Positions 36,604 to 45,614 of a DNA stretch of 64,000 bases are shown piece after piece. A program made the translations under genes and the position numbers. Source of the stretch: Poseidonibacter ostreae (GTDB lineage: Bacteria > Campylobacterota > Campylobacteria > Campylobacterales > Arcobacteraceae); NCBI RefSeq assembly GCF_009208055.1, contig NZ_WFKI01000006.1, positions 37,824 through 101,823 of the forward strand. Reading direction: 5' to 3'. The notes beneath the pieces are model-generated. The model had not been told where the DNA came from. It saw only the letters and a program-made list of their open reading frames with translations, and ran no database searches. The first letter of the stretch is position 1; the number at the start of each line of letters is the position of its first letter.

Positions 36604-37697
36604 TTACTCTCCATAGATTTTGGTATAGAAATAGTAAACATTGAACCATTATCAATATTTTTATGGCTAATTTCTCCATCTAAACTTTTTTCTATAATCA
36701 TTTTTGACATAAATAATCCTAAGCCTGTACCTTGCGATTTATGTTTAGTTGTAAAATAAGGTTCAAATATCTTATCTATACTCTCTTTATTTACACCTAG
36801 GGCATTATCTTTTATATAAATTGTTGCATACTCTTTATTCTCTATTATTTCATCTTTTAAAACAATTTCAATACTTCTATTTGTAAGATTATTTATTATA
36901 AAAGCATCTTTTGCATTTTGAACTAAGTTTATAATAACTTGAGATAATTCATTTGAAACACCTAAGACTTCAATATGACTATCAATGCTTAGGTTTAATT
37001 TTATCTCTTCTTTTTCAAGAACTTTTTTTAAAATTATTAATGCTTCTTCTACTGCATCTTTTAATAAAAAAAGTTTTTCTTCTTTTTGAGGATTAAAAAA
37101 GTTTGTAAAATCTTCAATAGTATTAGACATATTTAAAATTATATTCTTACTATCTTTATATAATTCATCAATCTTTTCATCATCATTATTTTTATGAGCT
37201 TTTTTCATATTAAATATAGTTAAGTTAAGCTCTGTAAGAGGTTGCCTCCACTGATGTGCAATATTACCAAGCATTTGTCCTAATGAGGCCATTCGTGATT
37301 GTAAGAAAAGTATTTTTTGTTTTTCTTCAAGTGTTTTTTGAAGTTCAATCTCTTTTGTAACATCATAACGAATAGCTATAAACTCTTTTATCTTTCCATT
37401 ATCGTCTAGTATAGGAGTAATTGTAGTATTAAGATAAACTGTATTACCATTTTTAGAAAGATTTTTAACTGTAGATTTATATGGTTTTTTAGAAAGAATT
37501 GTATCCCATAAAGTTTTAAAATTTGAAGAAAGTGCATCTGGATGTCTTACGATATTATGGTTTTGACCCACAAGCTCATTGCGACTATATCCAGAGATTT
37601 TGCAAAACTCATCATTTACAAAAGTAATAATTCCATTTATATCTGTTTTAGATACTATATTAGAGTTTTCAATTGCTTCTTGATAAGTATTGCCCAT
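36600..37697 (-). CDS. Soluble PAS sensor histidine kinase
   Basis: A 365-aa kinase without transmembrane helices. The PAS domain (about 5-115) has GYSRNELVGQNHNIVRHPDA, as in Aer-type and other PAS-PAC sensors of redox or energy state. The kinase core contains H148 in HQWRQPL, the N box NLVQNAKDAF, G1 KDNALGV and G2 GTGLGLFMSK. It is cognate to the overlapping response regulator downstream and lies 12 bases below hemB. Confidence 0.9.
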   Translation of the reverse strand: MGNTYQEAIENSNIVSKTDINGIITFVNDEFCKISGYSRNELVGQNHNIVRHPDALSSNFKTLWDTILSKKPYKSTVKNLSKNGNTVYLNTTITPILDDNGKIKEFIAIRYDVTKEIELQKTLEEKQKILFLQSRMASLGQMLGNIAHQWRQPLTELNLTIFNMKKAHKNNDDEKIDELYKDSKNIILNMSNTIEDFTNFFNPQKEEKLFLLKDAVEEALIILKKVLEKEEIKLNLSIDSHIEVLGVSNELSQVIINLVQNAKDAFIINNLTNRSIEIVLKDEIIENKEYATIYIKDNALGVNKESIDKIFEPYFTTKHKSQGTGLGLFMSKMIIEKSLDGEISHKNIDNGSMFTISIPKSMESK

Positions 37698-37709
37698 TTT
37701 TAATTTAGC

Positions 37710-38684
37710 TTATGCTTTTCTCATTAATTCACAAGCTTCTTTAGCATGATATGTGATAATAATATTTGCACCAGCTCTTTTAAAGCCCATTAGTGTTTCC
37801 ATCATTACTCTTTCATAATCAATAAGTCCTGCAGCACCTGCATTTTTAAGCATTGCATATTCACCACTTACGTTATATACACAAAGTGGTAATTTTGAAG
37901 CATTTCTAATATCTCTAATTACGTCTAAAAATGCTAAAGCTGGTTTAACCATTAAGATATCAGCTCCTTCTGCCTCATCTGCTAATGACTCTTCTATAGC
38001 TTCAAGTCTATTTGCTGGATTCATCTGATATGTTCTTCTATCTCCAAAAGATGGTGTTGATTCAGCAACATCTCTAAATGGTCCATAATATCCACTTGCA
38101 AATTTAGTAGAATATGCCATAATTGGTAAATTTTCATATCCATTCTCATCTAATGCAGTTCTAAGCGTTGTGATAATTCCATCCATCATTCCAGATGGTG
38201 CAATCATATCAGCACCAGCTTGTGCATGAATAATAGCTTGTTGTGCAGAAATTTCTAATGTTTTGTCATTATCAACTGTTTGTGTTTTAGGATCTAAGAT
38301 TCCACAATGTCCGTGATCTGTATATTCACAAAAACATAAATCAGTAACAACAAACATTTGTGGGAACTTTTCTTTTATAGCTCTAATTGTTCTAGAAATT
38401 ATACTTTCATTACATAAGCATTCACTACCAACTGAATCTTTTACATCAGGAATTGCAAAAAGAATAATTGATTTTAAATCAATACTTATTAAATATTCAC
38501 ACTCTTTTAGTATTTCATCAATACTCATTTGGAATACTCCAGGCATTGAAGAAACCTCGTTTTTAATTCCTTTTCCTTCACGTACAAACAATGGATATAT
38601 AAAGTCATCTGGTGTTACCGTAGTCTCTTGCACTAGATTTCTTAAAGTTTCATTTATTCTTAGTCTTCTAAATCGTTTAAACAT
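37710..38684 (-). CDS. hemB: Delta-aminolevulinic acid dehydratase (porphobilinogen synthase)
   Basis: HemB condenses two aminolevulinates to porphobilinogen. The 324-aa protein shows FIYPLFVREG, the cysteine-containing metal region VTDLCFCEYTDHGHCG, the two active-site lysines (YSTKFASG and MVKPALAFLD), and PANRLEA. Cysteines in the metal loop suggest a zinc-type enzyme. It is first in an operon with the PAS kinase and its regulator, and is divergent from ribA across a palindromic double promoter. Confidence 0.96.
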   Translation of the reverse strand: MFKRFRRLRINETLRNLVQETTVTPDDFIYPLFVREGKGIKNEVSSMPGVFQMSIDEILKECEYLISIDLKSIILFAIPDVKDSVGSECLCNESIISRTIRAIKEKFPQMFVVTDLCFCEYTDHGHCGILDPKTQTVDNDKTLEISAQQAIIHAQAGADMIAPSGMMDGIITTLRTALDENGYENLPIMAYSTKFASGYYGPFRDVAESTPSFGDRRTYQMNPANRLEAIEESLADEAEGADILMVKPALAFLDVIRDIRNASKLPLCVYNVSGEYAMLKNAGAAGLIDYERVMMETLMGFKRAGANIIITYHAKEACELMRKA

Positions 38685-38701
38685 TCTATTTACCTCTTTT
38701 G

Positions 38702-38723
38702 GTTATAATCTGCGAATTATAAC
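38702..38723. promoter_or_regulatory. Divergent hemB/ribA -10 boxes in one inverted repeat
   Basis: The arms GTTATAAT (38702-38709) and ATTATAAC (38716-38723) are perfect complements, 6 bases apart. Each contains TATAAT in the right orientation for its own gene: ribA on plus, hemB on minus. Each predicted start lies at the edge of the other box, so both promoters cannot easily be occupied at once. Confidence 0.6.
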
Positions 38724-38743
38724 AATAATAAGGTTTAAAGACA

Positions 38744-39319
38744 ATGAATATAATACAATCAAATATTGCAAACCTACCTACAAAACATGGAAATTTTAAA
38801 ATAAAAGCTTATACACAGGACAATCAAGAACATTTAGCAATTATGAGTGAGGATTTTGAAAATATACAAATACCTTATGTAAGAGTTCACTCAGAATGCT
38901 TAACAGGTGATGCACTAGGAAGTTTAAAGTGTGATTGCCAGAATCAATTAAATTTGTCATTAGATTTTATTGCAAAAGAAGGTGGTTTAGTTATATACCA
39001 TAGACAAGAAGGAAGAAATATAGGTTTACTTAATAAAGTAAATGCATATTGCTTACAAGATAAAGGCAGAAACACTATTGAAGCCAATTTAGAATTAGGC
39101 TTTAAAGAGGATGAGAGAAATTATAAAATAGTAAAACATATATTTAATGATTTAAATATTAAAAAAATTAAACTAATTACAAATAACCCTCATAAAATAG
39201 ATTATATAAATAGTATTGGTGTTGAAATAGTTGAAAGAATTCCAGCTGTTACAGAGGTTAATGAACACAATATTGATTATCTAAATACAAAAAAAGACCA
39301 AATGGGGCATATGCTGTAA
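38744..39319 (+). CDS. ribA: GTP cyclohydrolase II
   Basis: The first committed step of riboflavin synthesis from GTP. The 191-aa protein has VRVHSECLTGDALGS with the zinc ligands completed by the CDC of LKCDCQNQL, the catalytic YHRQEGRNIGL region and DKGRNTIEAN. It is mono-functional (no RibB domain). A ribosome-binding AAGG lies upstream. Its stop overlaps the rsmG start by one base (TAATG). Confidence 0.94.
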   Translation: MNIIQSNIANLPTKHGNFKIKAYTQDNQEHLAIMSEDFENIQIPYVRVHSECLTGDALGSLKCDCQNQLNLSLDFIAKEGGLVIYHRQEGRNIGLLNKVNAYCLQDKGRNTIEANLELGFKEDERNYKIVKHIFNDLNIKKIKLITNNPHKIDYINSIGVEIVERIPAVTEVNEHNIDYLNTKKDQMGHML

Positions 39320-39906
39320 TGAATTTACAAGAACTTCTAGAAGAAAACAATTTCGAATTTGATAAAAACTTTTATAAAGATTGTACAGTCTTTACAAAAC
39401 TTTTACAGCAGTGGGGAAAGATACATAATTTAAGTGGAAGGTTAACTTTAGAAGATATAAACGAAAATATTTTAGATTCAATTTATCCTTTAAATTTTAT
39501 TGATTCTTATGAAAGTTTTGCAGATATAGGAACAGGTGCTGGTTATCCTGGACTTTTACTTGCAATTGCTAGAAAAGATATGAAAGCATATCTAATAGAA
39601 CCAAGAGTTAAAAGAGTAGCTTTTTTGAACTTTGTAAAAGCCTCGTTAAAACTTGATAATTTGACTATAATCTGTGATAGAGTTGAAAAAGTTAATGATT
39701 TAAAAGTTGATTTAGTAACTTCACGAGCTGTTACAAATACTTCATTGCTTTTAGATATTACAAAAGATATAGTTAATGAAAATGCTTCTTACTTATTTTA
39801 TAAAGGTAGTATGCTAAACGAAGAACTAGAAGCAGTAAAAGTAAATAAAAACTATAAAATTGTAAATAGAAATGATAGAAACTATTTATATATAAAAGGT
39901 AAATAA
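39319..39906 (+). CDS. rsmG: 16S rRNA (guanine527-N7)-methyltransferase
   Basis: RsmG methylates G527 of 16S rRNA using SAM. The 195-aa protein has the N-terminal WGKIHNLSG motif, the SAM-binding DIGTGAGYPGLLLAI and the VTSRAV motif, all diagnostic of RsmG/GidB. It is coupled by single-base overlaps to ribA upstream and to a small membrane protein gene downstream. Confidence 0.93.
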   Translation: MNLQELLEENNFEFDKNFYKDCTVFTKLLQQWGKIHNLSGRLTLEDINENILDSIYPLNFIDSYESFADIGTGAGYPGLLLAIARKDMKAYLIEPRVKRVAFLNFVKASLKLDNLTIICDRVEKVNDLKVDLVTSRAVTNTSLLLDITKDIVNENASYLFYKGSMLNEELEAVKVNKNYKIVNRNDRNYLYIKGK

Positions 39907-40124
39907 TGATTTTAAAAACTTTAGCAATAGCAGTAGTACTATTTATAGTATATATAGTCTTTTTTAAAAAGAATAGAGAAAAAAATATTGTAAAAAAGAA
40001 AGATATAAAATACGAAGACGAAATGGTTGAGTGTCCTACATGTCAAACTTATATTTCAACAAAAGAATCTGTTTTAAGCAATGGTAAATATTATTGCTCA
40101 AAAGATTGTTTAAAAAATAAATAA
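39906..40124 (+). CDS. Small membrane-anchored zinc-ribbon-like protein (PP0621-like)
   Basis: A 72-aa product with one N-terminal transmembrane helix (residues 4-20), a basic linker (KKNREKNIVKKKD) and a C-terminal CPTC...CSKDC metal-binding site. The layout matches PP0621-family proteins of unknown function. The frame starts on the last base of the rsmG stop (TAATG) and is part of the ribA-rsmG operon. Confidence 0.7.
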   Translation: MILKTLAIAVVLFIVYIVFFKKNREKNIVKKKDIKYEDEMVECPTCQTYISTKESVLSNGKYYCSKDCLKNK

Positions 40125-40133
40125 GGGTTTTGT

Positions 40134-40505
40134 ATGATACTTATTGGGGATAAACTTATACCATATACAGATATTTGTAGTATTTCTACTGTTGAAGATA
40201 TTAAAAATACAAAAGCAAATAGTTTTATTTCATTTGGTTACAACGAAAAGTTATTAACTTATTGCTTTGAAAATGACTTAGATTATGTAGTAATTGTTAC
40301 TTCAATAAAAGAAGCAATTTATGCAAATAGTTTAAATGCAAGATATATAGTTTGTGAAAAAATATTAGCTAAAAGCATTCAAAAAATTGCTGATAACTAT
40401 ATGTTTGATTCAAAAGTTTTAGCGCTAATAGAATCAAGTGATGAGATAGAAGAGATAGCACTAAATGAAATAGATGGAATAATATATAAAAATGTACTTA
40501 ATTAG
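40134..40505 (+). CDS. Conserved-looking hypothetical protein (123 aa)
   Basis: A soluble protein with alternating hydrophobic strands and helices (YVVIVTSIKEAIYANSL...ARYIVCEKILA), suggestive of a small alpha/beta fold. It begins MILIGDKLIPY, and residues 30-100 resemble a nucleotide- or partner-binding domain only in general shape. I do not recognise it. It follows the PP0621-like gene by 9 bases in the operon that leads to glyS. Confidence 0.6.
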   Translation: MILIGDKLIPYTDICSISTVEDIKNTKANSFISFGYNEKLLTYCFENDLDYVVIVTSIKEAIYANSLNARYIVCEKILAKSIQKIADNYMFDSKVLALIESSDEIEEIALNEIDGIIYKNVLN

Positions 40506-40570
40506 TTTACGTAATAATAAGAGATTTTTAGATATTATAACTACTTTTATAAGAAAATATTAGGATAAAT

Positions 40571-40726
40571 GTGAAAGATATATTAGATACAGTTATATTA
40601 ATTATGTTCGTGATTATGGTTGCAATGTTTATTATTAATTTTAATAGACAGCAGATTAAAAAACATACAGATAAAGTGGCAAAGAACGAAGAGAAGAATA
40701 AAGCTAAGGATACGATAAATGAATAA
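40571..40726 (+). CDS. Small single-pass membrane protein (51 aa)
   Basis: A GTG start at 40571 opens 51 residues: one transmembrane helix (about 5-22, TVILIMFVIMVAMFII), then a charged cytosolic tail (NRQQIKKHTDKVAKNEEKNK). AGGAT lies upstream. The stop overlaps the glyS start by 8 bases, so it is translationally coupled to glyS. The function is unknown. Confidence 0.6.
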   Translation: MKDILDTVILIMFVIMVAMFIINFNRQQIKKHTDKVAKNEEKNKAKDTINE

Positions 40727-42734
40727 ACCATTATTAATTGAAATAGGTGTTGAAGAATTACCAGCAATTCCATTTTTAAAAGAGTTACCAAATATTGAAA
40801 AAAAATGGAGTGATATTCTAGAAAAGAATAGATTATTATGTGATTTTGAATTTTATTATACACCAAGAAGATTAGTATTATGGCACAAAAACTTCCAAGT
40901 TTCTCAAGAAGACTCTATTGTAGAACAATTTGGAGCTCCAGTTAAAATAGCATTTAAAGATGGAGAACCAACAGGTGCAGCTTTAGGATTTGCAAAGAAG
41001 TGTGGTGTTGATGTATCTGAACTTGATAAAATAGATCAAGGAAGAGGAGAGGTTCTTTACTTTAAAAAAGAAGTAAAAGGAAGTGATTCTTCTGATTTAT
41101 TAAATGATATGGTAAATGAGTTTATGAACTCACTTAACTTTGGAAAGTCAATGAGATGGGGAGATAGAACTGATAGTTTTATTAGACCTATTAGATCTTT
41201 ATCTATTATTTTAGGTGAGCAAATAGTTGAGGGTGAACTATTTGGTGTTAAATCATCTAACTTCTCATTTGCACATAGAATGGTTTCTTATGAGCCATTT
41301 ACTTATAACTTTGCTGGTGATTACTTTGCAAAACTTGATAACAATGGTGTAATTTTATATCCAGATGAAAGAAGAGAAAGAATTCTTTCTCAGATGAAAG
41401 AAATTGAGCAAAGACATAGTGTTAAAATTGATATTGATATAGAGTTACTTGATGAAGTAGTTGCAATCACTGAATATCCAACTGCTTTAATTGGTCAATT
41501 TGATGTTGAATTCTTAGAGTTACCAGAAGAAGTTATTGTTACATCTATGAAAGAACATCAAAGATACTTTGCAGTATATAAAGATGGTGTTTTAACTAAC
41601 AACTTTATCGTTGTATCAAACTCTAAAACAGATGATTTTGGTTTTATTATTTCAGGAAATGAGAAAGTATTAAGACCAAGACTTGCTGATGGTATGTTTT
41701 TCTATAAAAATGATATTGCAAATGGCCTTAGCAATGAAGGATTAAAGAAACTTACTTTCGTAGAAGGTTTAGGTTCTATGGATGAAAAGTCGGAACGTGA
41801 AGCAAAAATAGCAGCTCATTTAGCAGATATTTTTGATGTACCTAAAAAAGAATTAGTAGAAAAAGCTGTAATGCTTTCTAAAGCAGACTTAATGTCTGAA
41901 ATGGTGTTTGAATTTACTGAACTTCAAGGTCTAATGGGATATTACTACGCAAAATTAGCTAAAGAAGACGAATTAGTTTATACAGCACTAAAAGAGCAGT
42001 ATTTACCAGATGGTGAAGATTCTGAATTACCATCAAATACATTTTCATCTGTAATTGCTTTATCATATAAACTTGATAACTTAATGGGATTATTCTCTGT
42101 AGGAAAAATTCCAACTGGTTCAAAAGATCCATTTGGTCTAAGACGTGCAGCAGCTGGTATTGTAAAAATTGCAATGGAACATAAATTAGCAATTGATTTA
42201 CCTAAAATAATAGATGCTTTAGAGTCAAACTATAAAGGTTTAGATAAAAAACAATTAATAGAATTCTTTAATGAAAGATTATTCAAAATATTTGATGTTA
42301 ATCCATCAGTATTAAAAGCAGTATTAGGAAGTGGCGAAACTGATATTTATAAAATATCTCAAAAGCTATGTGCTTTAAACCCTATCGTTCAAAGTGATAA
42401 CTTCAAAGAATCAGCAGCTACATTTAAAAGAGTTGCAAATATCATCAAAGACTTAGATATCAACTCTACTTTAACTATTGATGAGTCTTTACTTGAAGAG
42501 GATGCAGAAAAAGAACTAGTAAGTAAATACAATGAAGTAACTTCAAAGTCATATGCTACTTATGATGAAGAATTAGAAGCTTTATTTGCTATGAAGCCAC
42601 AACTTGATAACTTCTTTGAAAAAGTTTTTGTAAATCATGAAGATGAAAAAATCAAAACAAACAGAAAAAATACAATCGGACTTGTATATCAAGCATTTAG
42701 AAAAATCGCTGATATTAAAGAAATCACGATATAA
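40719..42734 (+). CDS. glyS: Glycyl-tRNA synthetase beta subunit
   Basis: The beta subunit of the bacterial alpha2beta2 glycyl-tRNA synthetase, needed for tRNA binding. The 671-aa protein has the N-terminal LLIEIGVEELPA..., the central HRMVSYEPF region and EHQRYFAV, all family hallmarks, and the C-terminal anticodon-binding part. glyQ is not in the window. The last 26 bases (42709-42734) are duplicated at 51993-52018, which marks the gene as the integration target of a mobile element. The integrated copy keeps an intact reading frame and stop. Confidence 0.95.
   Translation: MNKPLLIEIGVEELPAIPFLKELPNIEKKWSDILEKNRLLCDFEFYYTPRRLVLWHKNFQVSQEDSIVEQFGAPVKIAFKDGEPTGAALGFAKKCGVDVSELDKIDQGRGEVLYFKKEVKGSDSSDLLNDMVNEFMNSLNFGKSMRWGDRTDSFIRPIRSLSIILGEQIVEGELFGVKSSNFSFAHRMVSYEPFTYNFAGDYFAKLDNNGVILYPDERRERILSQMKEIEQRHSVKIDIDIELLDEVVAITEYPTALIGQFDVEFLELPEEVIVTSMKEHQRYFAVYKDGVLTNNFIVVSNSKTDDFGFIISGNEKVLRPRLADGMFFYKNDIANGLSNEGLKKLTFVEGLGSMDEKSEREAKIAAHLADIFDVPKKELVEKAVMLSKADLMSEMVFEFTELQGLMGYYYAKLAKEDELVYTALKEQYLPDGEDSELPSNTFSSVIALSYKLDNLMGLFSVGKIPTGSKDPFGLRRAAAGIVKIAMEHKLAIDLPKIIDALESNYKGLDKKQLIEFFNERLFKIFDVNPSVLKAVLGSGETDIYKISQKLCALNPIVQSDNFKESAATFKRVANIIKDLDINSTLTIDESLLEEDAEKELVSKYNEVTSKSYATYDEELEALFAMKPQLDNFFEKVFVNHEDEKIKTNRKNTIGLVYQAFRKIADIKEITI
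42709..42734 (+). repeat. attL: 3' end of glyS
   Basis: The last 26 bases of glyS, from CTGATATTAAAG to the stop. 25 of 26 are identical to 51993-52018; the longest perfect stretch is 19 bases. The integrase gene begins 167 bases inside. Confidence 0.85.
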
Positions 42735-42759
42735 TACAAATACAACTTACTACAAATAC
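42735..42759 (+). repeat. Tandem TACAAATAC direct repeats inside attL
   Basis: Two 9-base copies at 42735-42743 and 42751-42759 (16-base period) directly flank the core. They are candidate arm-type binding sites for the recombinase. Confidence 0.45.
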
Positions 42760-42760
42760 T

Positions 42761-42789
42761 TATAAAATCCCTTAACTAGGGGTTTTATA
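42761..42789 (+). terminator. Hairpin downstream of glyS
   Basis: Arms TATAAAATCCC and GGGGTTTTATA (one mismatch) with a 7-nt loop. It is supplied by the island and could replace the original glyS terminator, which was separated by the insertion and probably is the 12-bp hairpin at 52034-52062. Confidence 0.5.
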
Positions 42790-42840
42790 ATCTTCATATA
42801 ACTACATTTTAGATACAATAATATATAAATAAATACAACT

Positions 42841-42880
42841 ATCCCTACTTATAAGCTAAAAAATACATAAAAGTAGGGAT
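42841..42880 (+). repeat. Left terminal inverted repeat of the element
   Basis: Perfect 10-base arms ATCCCTACTT (42841-42850) and AAGTAGGGAT (42871-42880) are separated by 20 bases. The same arm sequence recurs as an inverted repeat near the other end (51905-51940). Confidence 0.6.
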
Positions 42881-42900
42881 TTACTTCAAGGGTAGTAATT

Positions 42901-44373
42901 ATGGGTACTTCAGAAGATAAACGATTAGATACAGTTCAAACTGGTTTTAATGTAATAGATGCTTTAACAGATGGTTCTGCTAAAGCTAATGATGCAAGTG
43001 TAAAAGAGGCAATAGTAGCTATTAAAGAACAGAACTATAAACAAAGAAAAATAGTACCATCTAAGATTAACTCTAACAGCAAAACTAAACCATATAAAAT
43101 AAAATTAGCTGCAGGTGACAAGCGTTCACAAGGGATGTATTTACTCTTAGAACCAAAAGAAGTGAAATATACTTCTAAAGGTATCACAGCACCACCTAAT
43201 AGAACTTATCAAATACAAGTAGCAGTTGAAGTTATGTACAACAATAAAAGATGTAGAGGGAAAAGAACTTTCAATATTCCAAAAGGTACTAGTATTACAA
43301 AAGCTGTAGAATCAATAATACCTAAAAAAAGTAATATGATTGAAGCACTAAAAACTAAAGGTACTTTAAAAATTGAAAAGATTACCAAAGTAGAATCTAA
43401 ACCAGATGGTGATTTAGATTACTGTTTTGAAAAGTATATCAATAAACTGAAAGCACAAGGTAGAAAACCTAACACACTTAGAGTATATGGATTAAACTAC
43501 AGAAACTATATATCAATAGCTATTGGTTCAAAGAAACCATCAGAAGTAACTGAGGATGATGTACAAGCAATAATTACTGATGCAAAAAATGCTGCTAAAG
43601 CCAACAATACTATTGCTGGTATTAAACGAATACTAAAACCACTACTGGAACAAAATGATAGGGTATTGAACTGGAAAAAGATAGGAATGCCTAAGGTTGA
43701 AACTGGTAATAGAAAATACAATAAACCAGTAGAAGTAACTGCAAAGATTGTTGAAGCATTAATAAATTATCAACATAAGAAAGCCAATGGAGTTTTTAGG
43801 TTTTTACTAACCGGTAGAAGAGTGAATGAAGTATTGTATTTGGAACATGAACAAATTAATTATGAAAAAGGTACATATACCATACTTTCAAAATATGCTA
43901 AAACCAATAGAAATTTTACATTTAAACTAACTCCAGCACTTATAACTGCAATAAAAGCACAAGATACGAAGAGTGGTAGAATCTTTAGAATTGAAAGTAG
44001 ACAGATGCTAGAACACTTTAAGAATGCAATGAGGAGTATAGGCATCTATGATATGGTTTTGCATGATATTCGTTCTATGGTAGCACAAACAGCACTTGAT
44101 GCCGGTGCAGATATTTATGAAGTTTCCAAGATGCTATCACATCAAAAGGTCTCTACTACAGAGGCATCTTATGCAGAAGGTGGTGCTAATCAAGCTATTA
44201 AAGCACAACAAAAGTTTGAACAAACATTATTGATACAAGATGATATTATTGACTTAGATGTTCTAGAACAAACTAAAGACAATACTACAAGACTTAAAGA
44301 AATGTATCCTAAAGCTAGTAATGAGGTTATAGCATATGCAATAGATGTTTTAGAAGGGAGAAAATTAAAATGA
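42901..44373 (+). CDS. int: Tyrosine recombinase/integrase
   Basis: A 490-aa site-specific recombinase. The C-terminal catalytic domain has R307 in TGRRVNEVL, the H388-x-x-R391 motif in LHDIRSM, H414 in MLSHQKV, and the nucleophile Y424 in EASYA. A SAM-like core-binding domain lies at about 165-265. The first ~150 residues, before the core-binding domain, include a beta-rich section probably used for arm-site DNA binding. It sits beside the glyS attachment site and probably inserts and excises the island there. It overlaps the next gene by 4 bases. Confidence 0.93.
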   Translation: MGTSEDKRLDTVQTGFNVIDALTDGSAKANDASVKEAIVAIKEQNYKQRKIVPSKINSNSKTKPYKIKLAAGDKRSQGMYLLLEPKEVKYTSKGITAPPNRTYQIQVAVEVMYNNKRCRGKRTFNIPKGTSITKAVESIIPKKSNMIEALKTKGTLKIEKITKVESKPDGDLDYCFEKYINKLKAQGRKPNTLRVYGLNYRNYISIAIGSKKPSEVTEDDVQAIITDAKNAAKANNTIAGIKRILKPLLEQNDRVLNWKKIGMPKVETGNRKYNKPVEVTAKIVEALINYQHKKANGVFRFLLTGRRVNEVLYLEHEQINYEKGTYTILSKYAKTNRNFTFKLTPALITAIKAQDTKSGRIFRIESRQMLEHFKNAMRSIGIYDMVLHDIRSMVAQTALDAGADIYEVSKMLSHQKVSTTEASYAEGGANQAIKAQQKFEQTLLIQDDIIDLDVLEQTKDNTTRLKEMYPKASNEVIAYAIDVLEGRKLK

Positions 44374-45290
44374 CAATAATGCAGATTGAAGAGATACTTT
44401 TAGAACCTAATGATTTTATTTATGAACTTGAAGCAAAAATAATAGATACACAATATCATGATTGGAATAGTAAAGAGGGATTAACTGTATATGAAATAGC
44501 ATTTATTGATTTCTTTGATTTAATGCAAGTTGAAACATATAGTTTAGAAGATTTACTTAATAGTCCATATCAAATTAAATTAAAATCAATTAATAATCCA
44601 AATAGAAAAAAAGGAATTGAAAAAGCAATAGAAAAAATTAACTCTATTTATAAAAAACTATATGAAAAAGACCTAATTCGCAATACTTTAGACGCAATGA
44701 TTCCAGAATGTCCTAATATGGAATATCAGGATATGGATTTTAAAGATGAACTTATAAATAAACTCACTAGAAGAACTGCTATCACTAACATTTTGGAAGT
44801 TTATCTCCTATACCATTACGTAGATTATGAAAGTATAGTATCAACAATAAGAGATGATTTAAAAACATTTAGATTTTTGGATGTTAAAAATCATTCAAGA
44901 GATGCTAAAAAGGCAATAGAGAAAATGAATATTGATGATGTATGCTTAAAAGGTGTGGAAATAAAGATTGGTTCATTACCCTTTAAGAAATATATTCAAT
45001 CTTATTCTTTGTATATAACATATTTAAGTGATGGTTCATTAAGACTCACACGATACAAAATACCATTAGTAAGAAGTTTAAAATATTTTGAGTGTAACGA
45101 TAAGTATATTTTTAACCTCAACAATAGTAAAATATTCATAAATAGACCACTTAGTAAAGAAAAAAGGATATTCGAACCGTTAAGAGATGAGATAGAAAAT
45201 AGACTTGTATTAATTGGAACTAAACTGTCAAATGCGAAAGAAATTGCAGGGATACTTCTTCAAACCTATAAAAAACTTCTAAAAAACTAA
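44370..45290 (+). CDS. Unknown element protein (306 aa)
   Basis: The start overlaps the integrase stop by 4 bases (ATGA), so it is coupled to it. The soluble protein has charged helices (KKGIEKAIEKINSIYKKLYEKD; DAKKAIEKMNIDDV) and a beta-rich end. No motif or family is recognised and no membrane segment is seen. Coupling to int suggests a role in recombination control or element maintenance, but this is inference only. Confidence 0.6.
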   Translation: MTIMQIEEILLEPNDFIYELEAKIIDTQYHDWNSKEGLTVYEIAFIDFFDLMQVETYSLEDLLNSPYQIKLKSINNPNRKKGIEKAIEKINSIYKKLYEKDLIRNTLDAMIPECPNMEYQDMDFKDELINKLTRRTAITNILEVYLLYHYVDYESIVSTIRDDLKTFRFLDVKNHSRDAKKAIEKMNIDDVCLKGVEIKIGSLPFKKYIQSYSLYITYLSDGSLRLTRYKIPLVRSLKYFECNDKYIFNLNNSKIFINRPLSKEKRIFEPLRDEIENRLVLIGTKLSNAKEIAGILLQTYKKLLKN

Positions 45291-45382
45291 ATATAACCTT
45301 GCCTGAGGGTATATTTTCTACAATTCTACATACTCCAACTTTTTATAATTAGTCATATCAAAAGATAAACCAGACAAGCTAG

Positions 45383-45418
45383 TTATCTTGATTGATACTA
45401 ATAATACCATGATATAAA
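45383..45418 (+). promoter_or_regulatory. xis promoter region sharing a motif with the attR flank
   Basis: TATCTTGAT followed by ACTAATAATAC and TGATATAA (45384-45416) resembles TATCTTGATACTATTAATAC-TGATATT at 51974-52000, which runs into the attR core. The ATATAA-type sequence 45411-45416 may act as the -10 box for the excisionase gene. A third TATCTTG lies at 51863-51869. Confidence 0.4.
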
Positions 45419-45427
45419 GGAGTTATT

Positions 45428-45613
45428 ATGGAAAATAAAATTCGTCCAATCAAAGAACAATCTGAAAGAAAAGGTATCAGTGTACCTATGATTAAAAAAT
45501 TAATATTCAATAAGAAACTTGAATATGTAAAAGTCGGTGCAAAAGTATTTATCAGTGATGCTGTTATTGAGGATTATATTCAATCTAATACAGTGAAAGT
45601 AGAAGAGGTGTAA
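45428..45613 (+). CDS. AlpA/excisionase-like helix-turn-helix protein
   Basis: A 61-aa basic protein (MENKIRPIKEQSERKGISVPMIKKLI...) with a MerR-type winged helix like HTH_17 excisionase-family proteins: the SVPMIKKL recognition helix and a wing KVGAKVFI. Such proteins bend DNA at attachment sites for excision or control the element's operon. AAGGAG lies eight bases upstream. It starts the replication-gene operon. Confidence 0.75.
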   Translation: MENKIRPIKEQSERKGISVPMIKKLIFNKKLEYVKVGAKVFISDAVIEDYIQSNTVKVEEV

Positions 45614-45614
45614 G

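Noticed and set aside
42735..42900. A tRNA or tmRNA gene as the integration target
   Set aside because: No cloverleaf or T-loop sequence was seen near either att copy; the duplicated sequence is glyS coding sequence.
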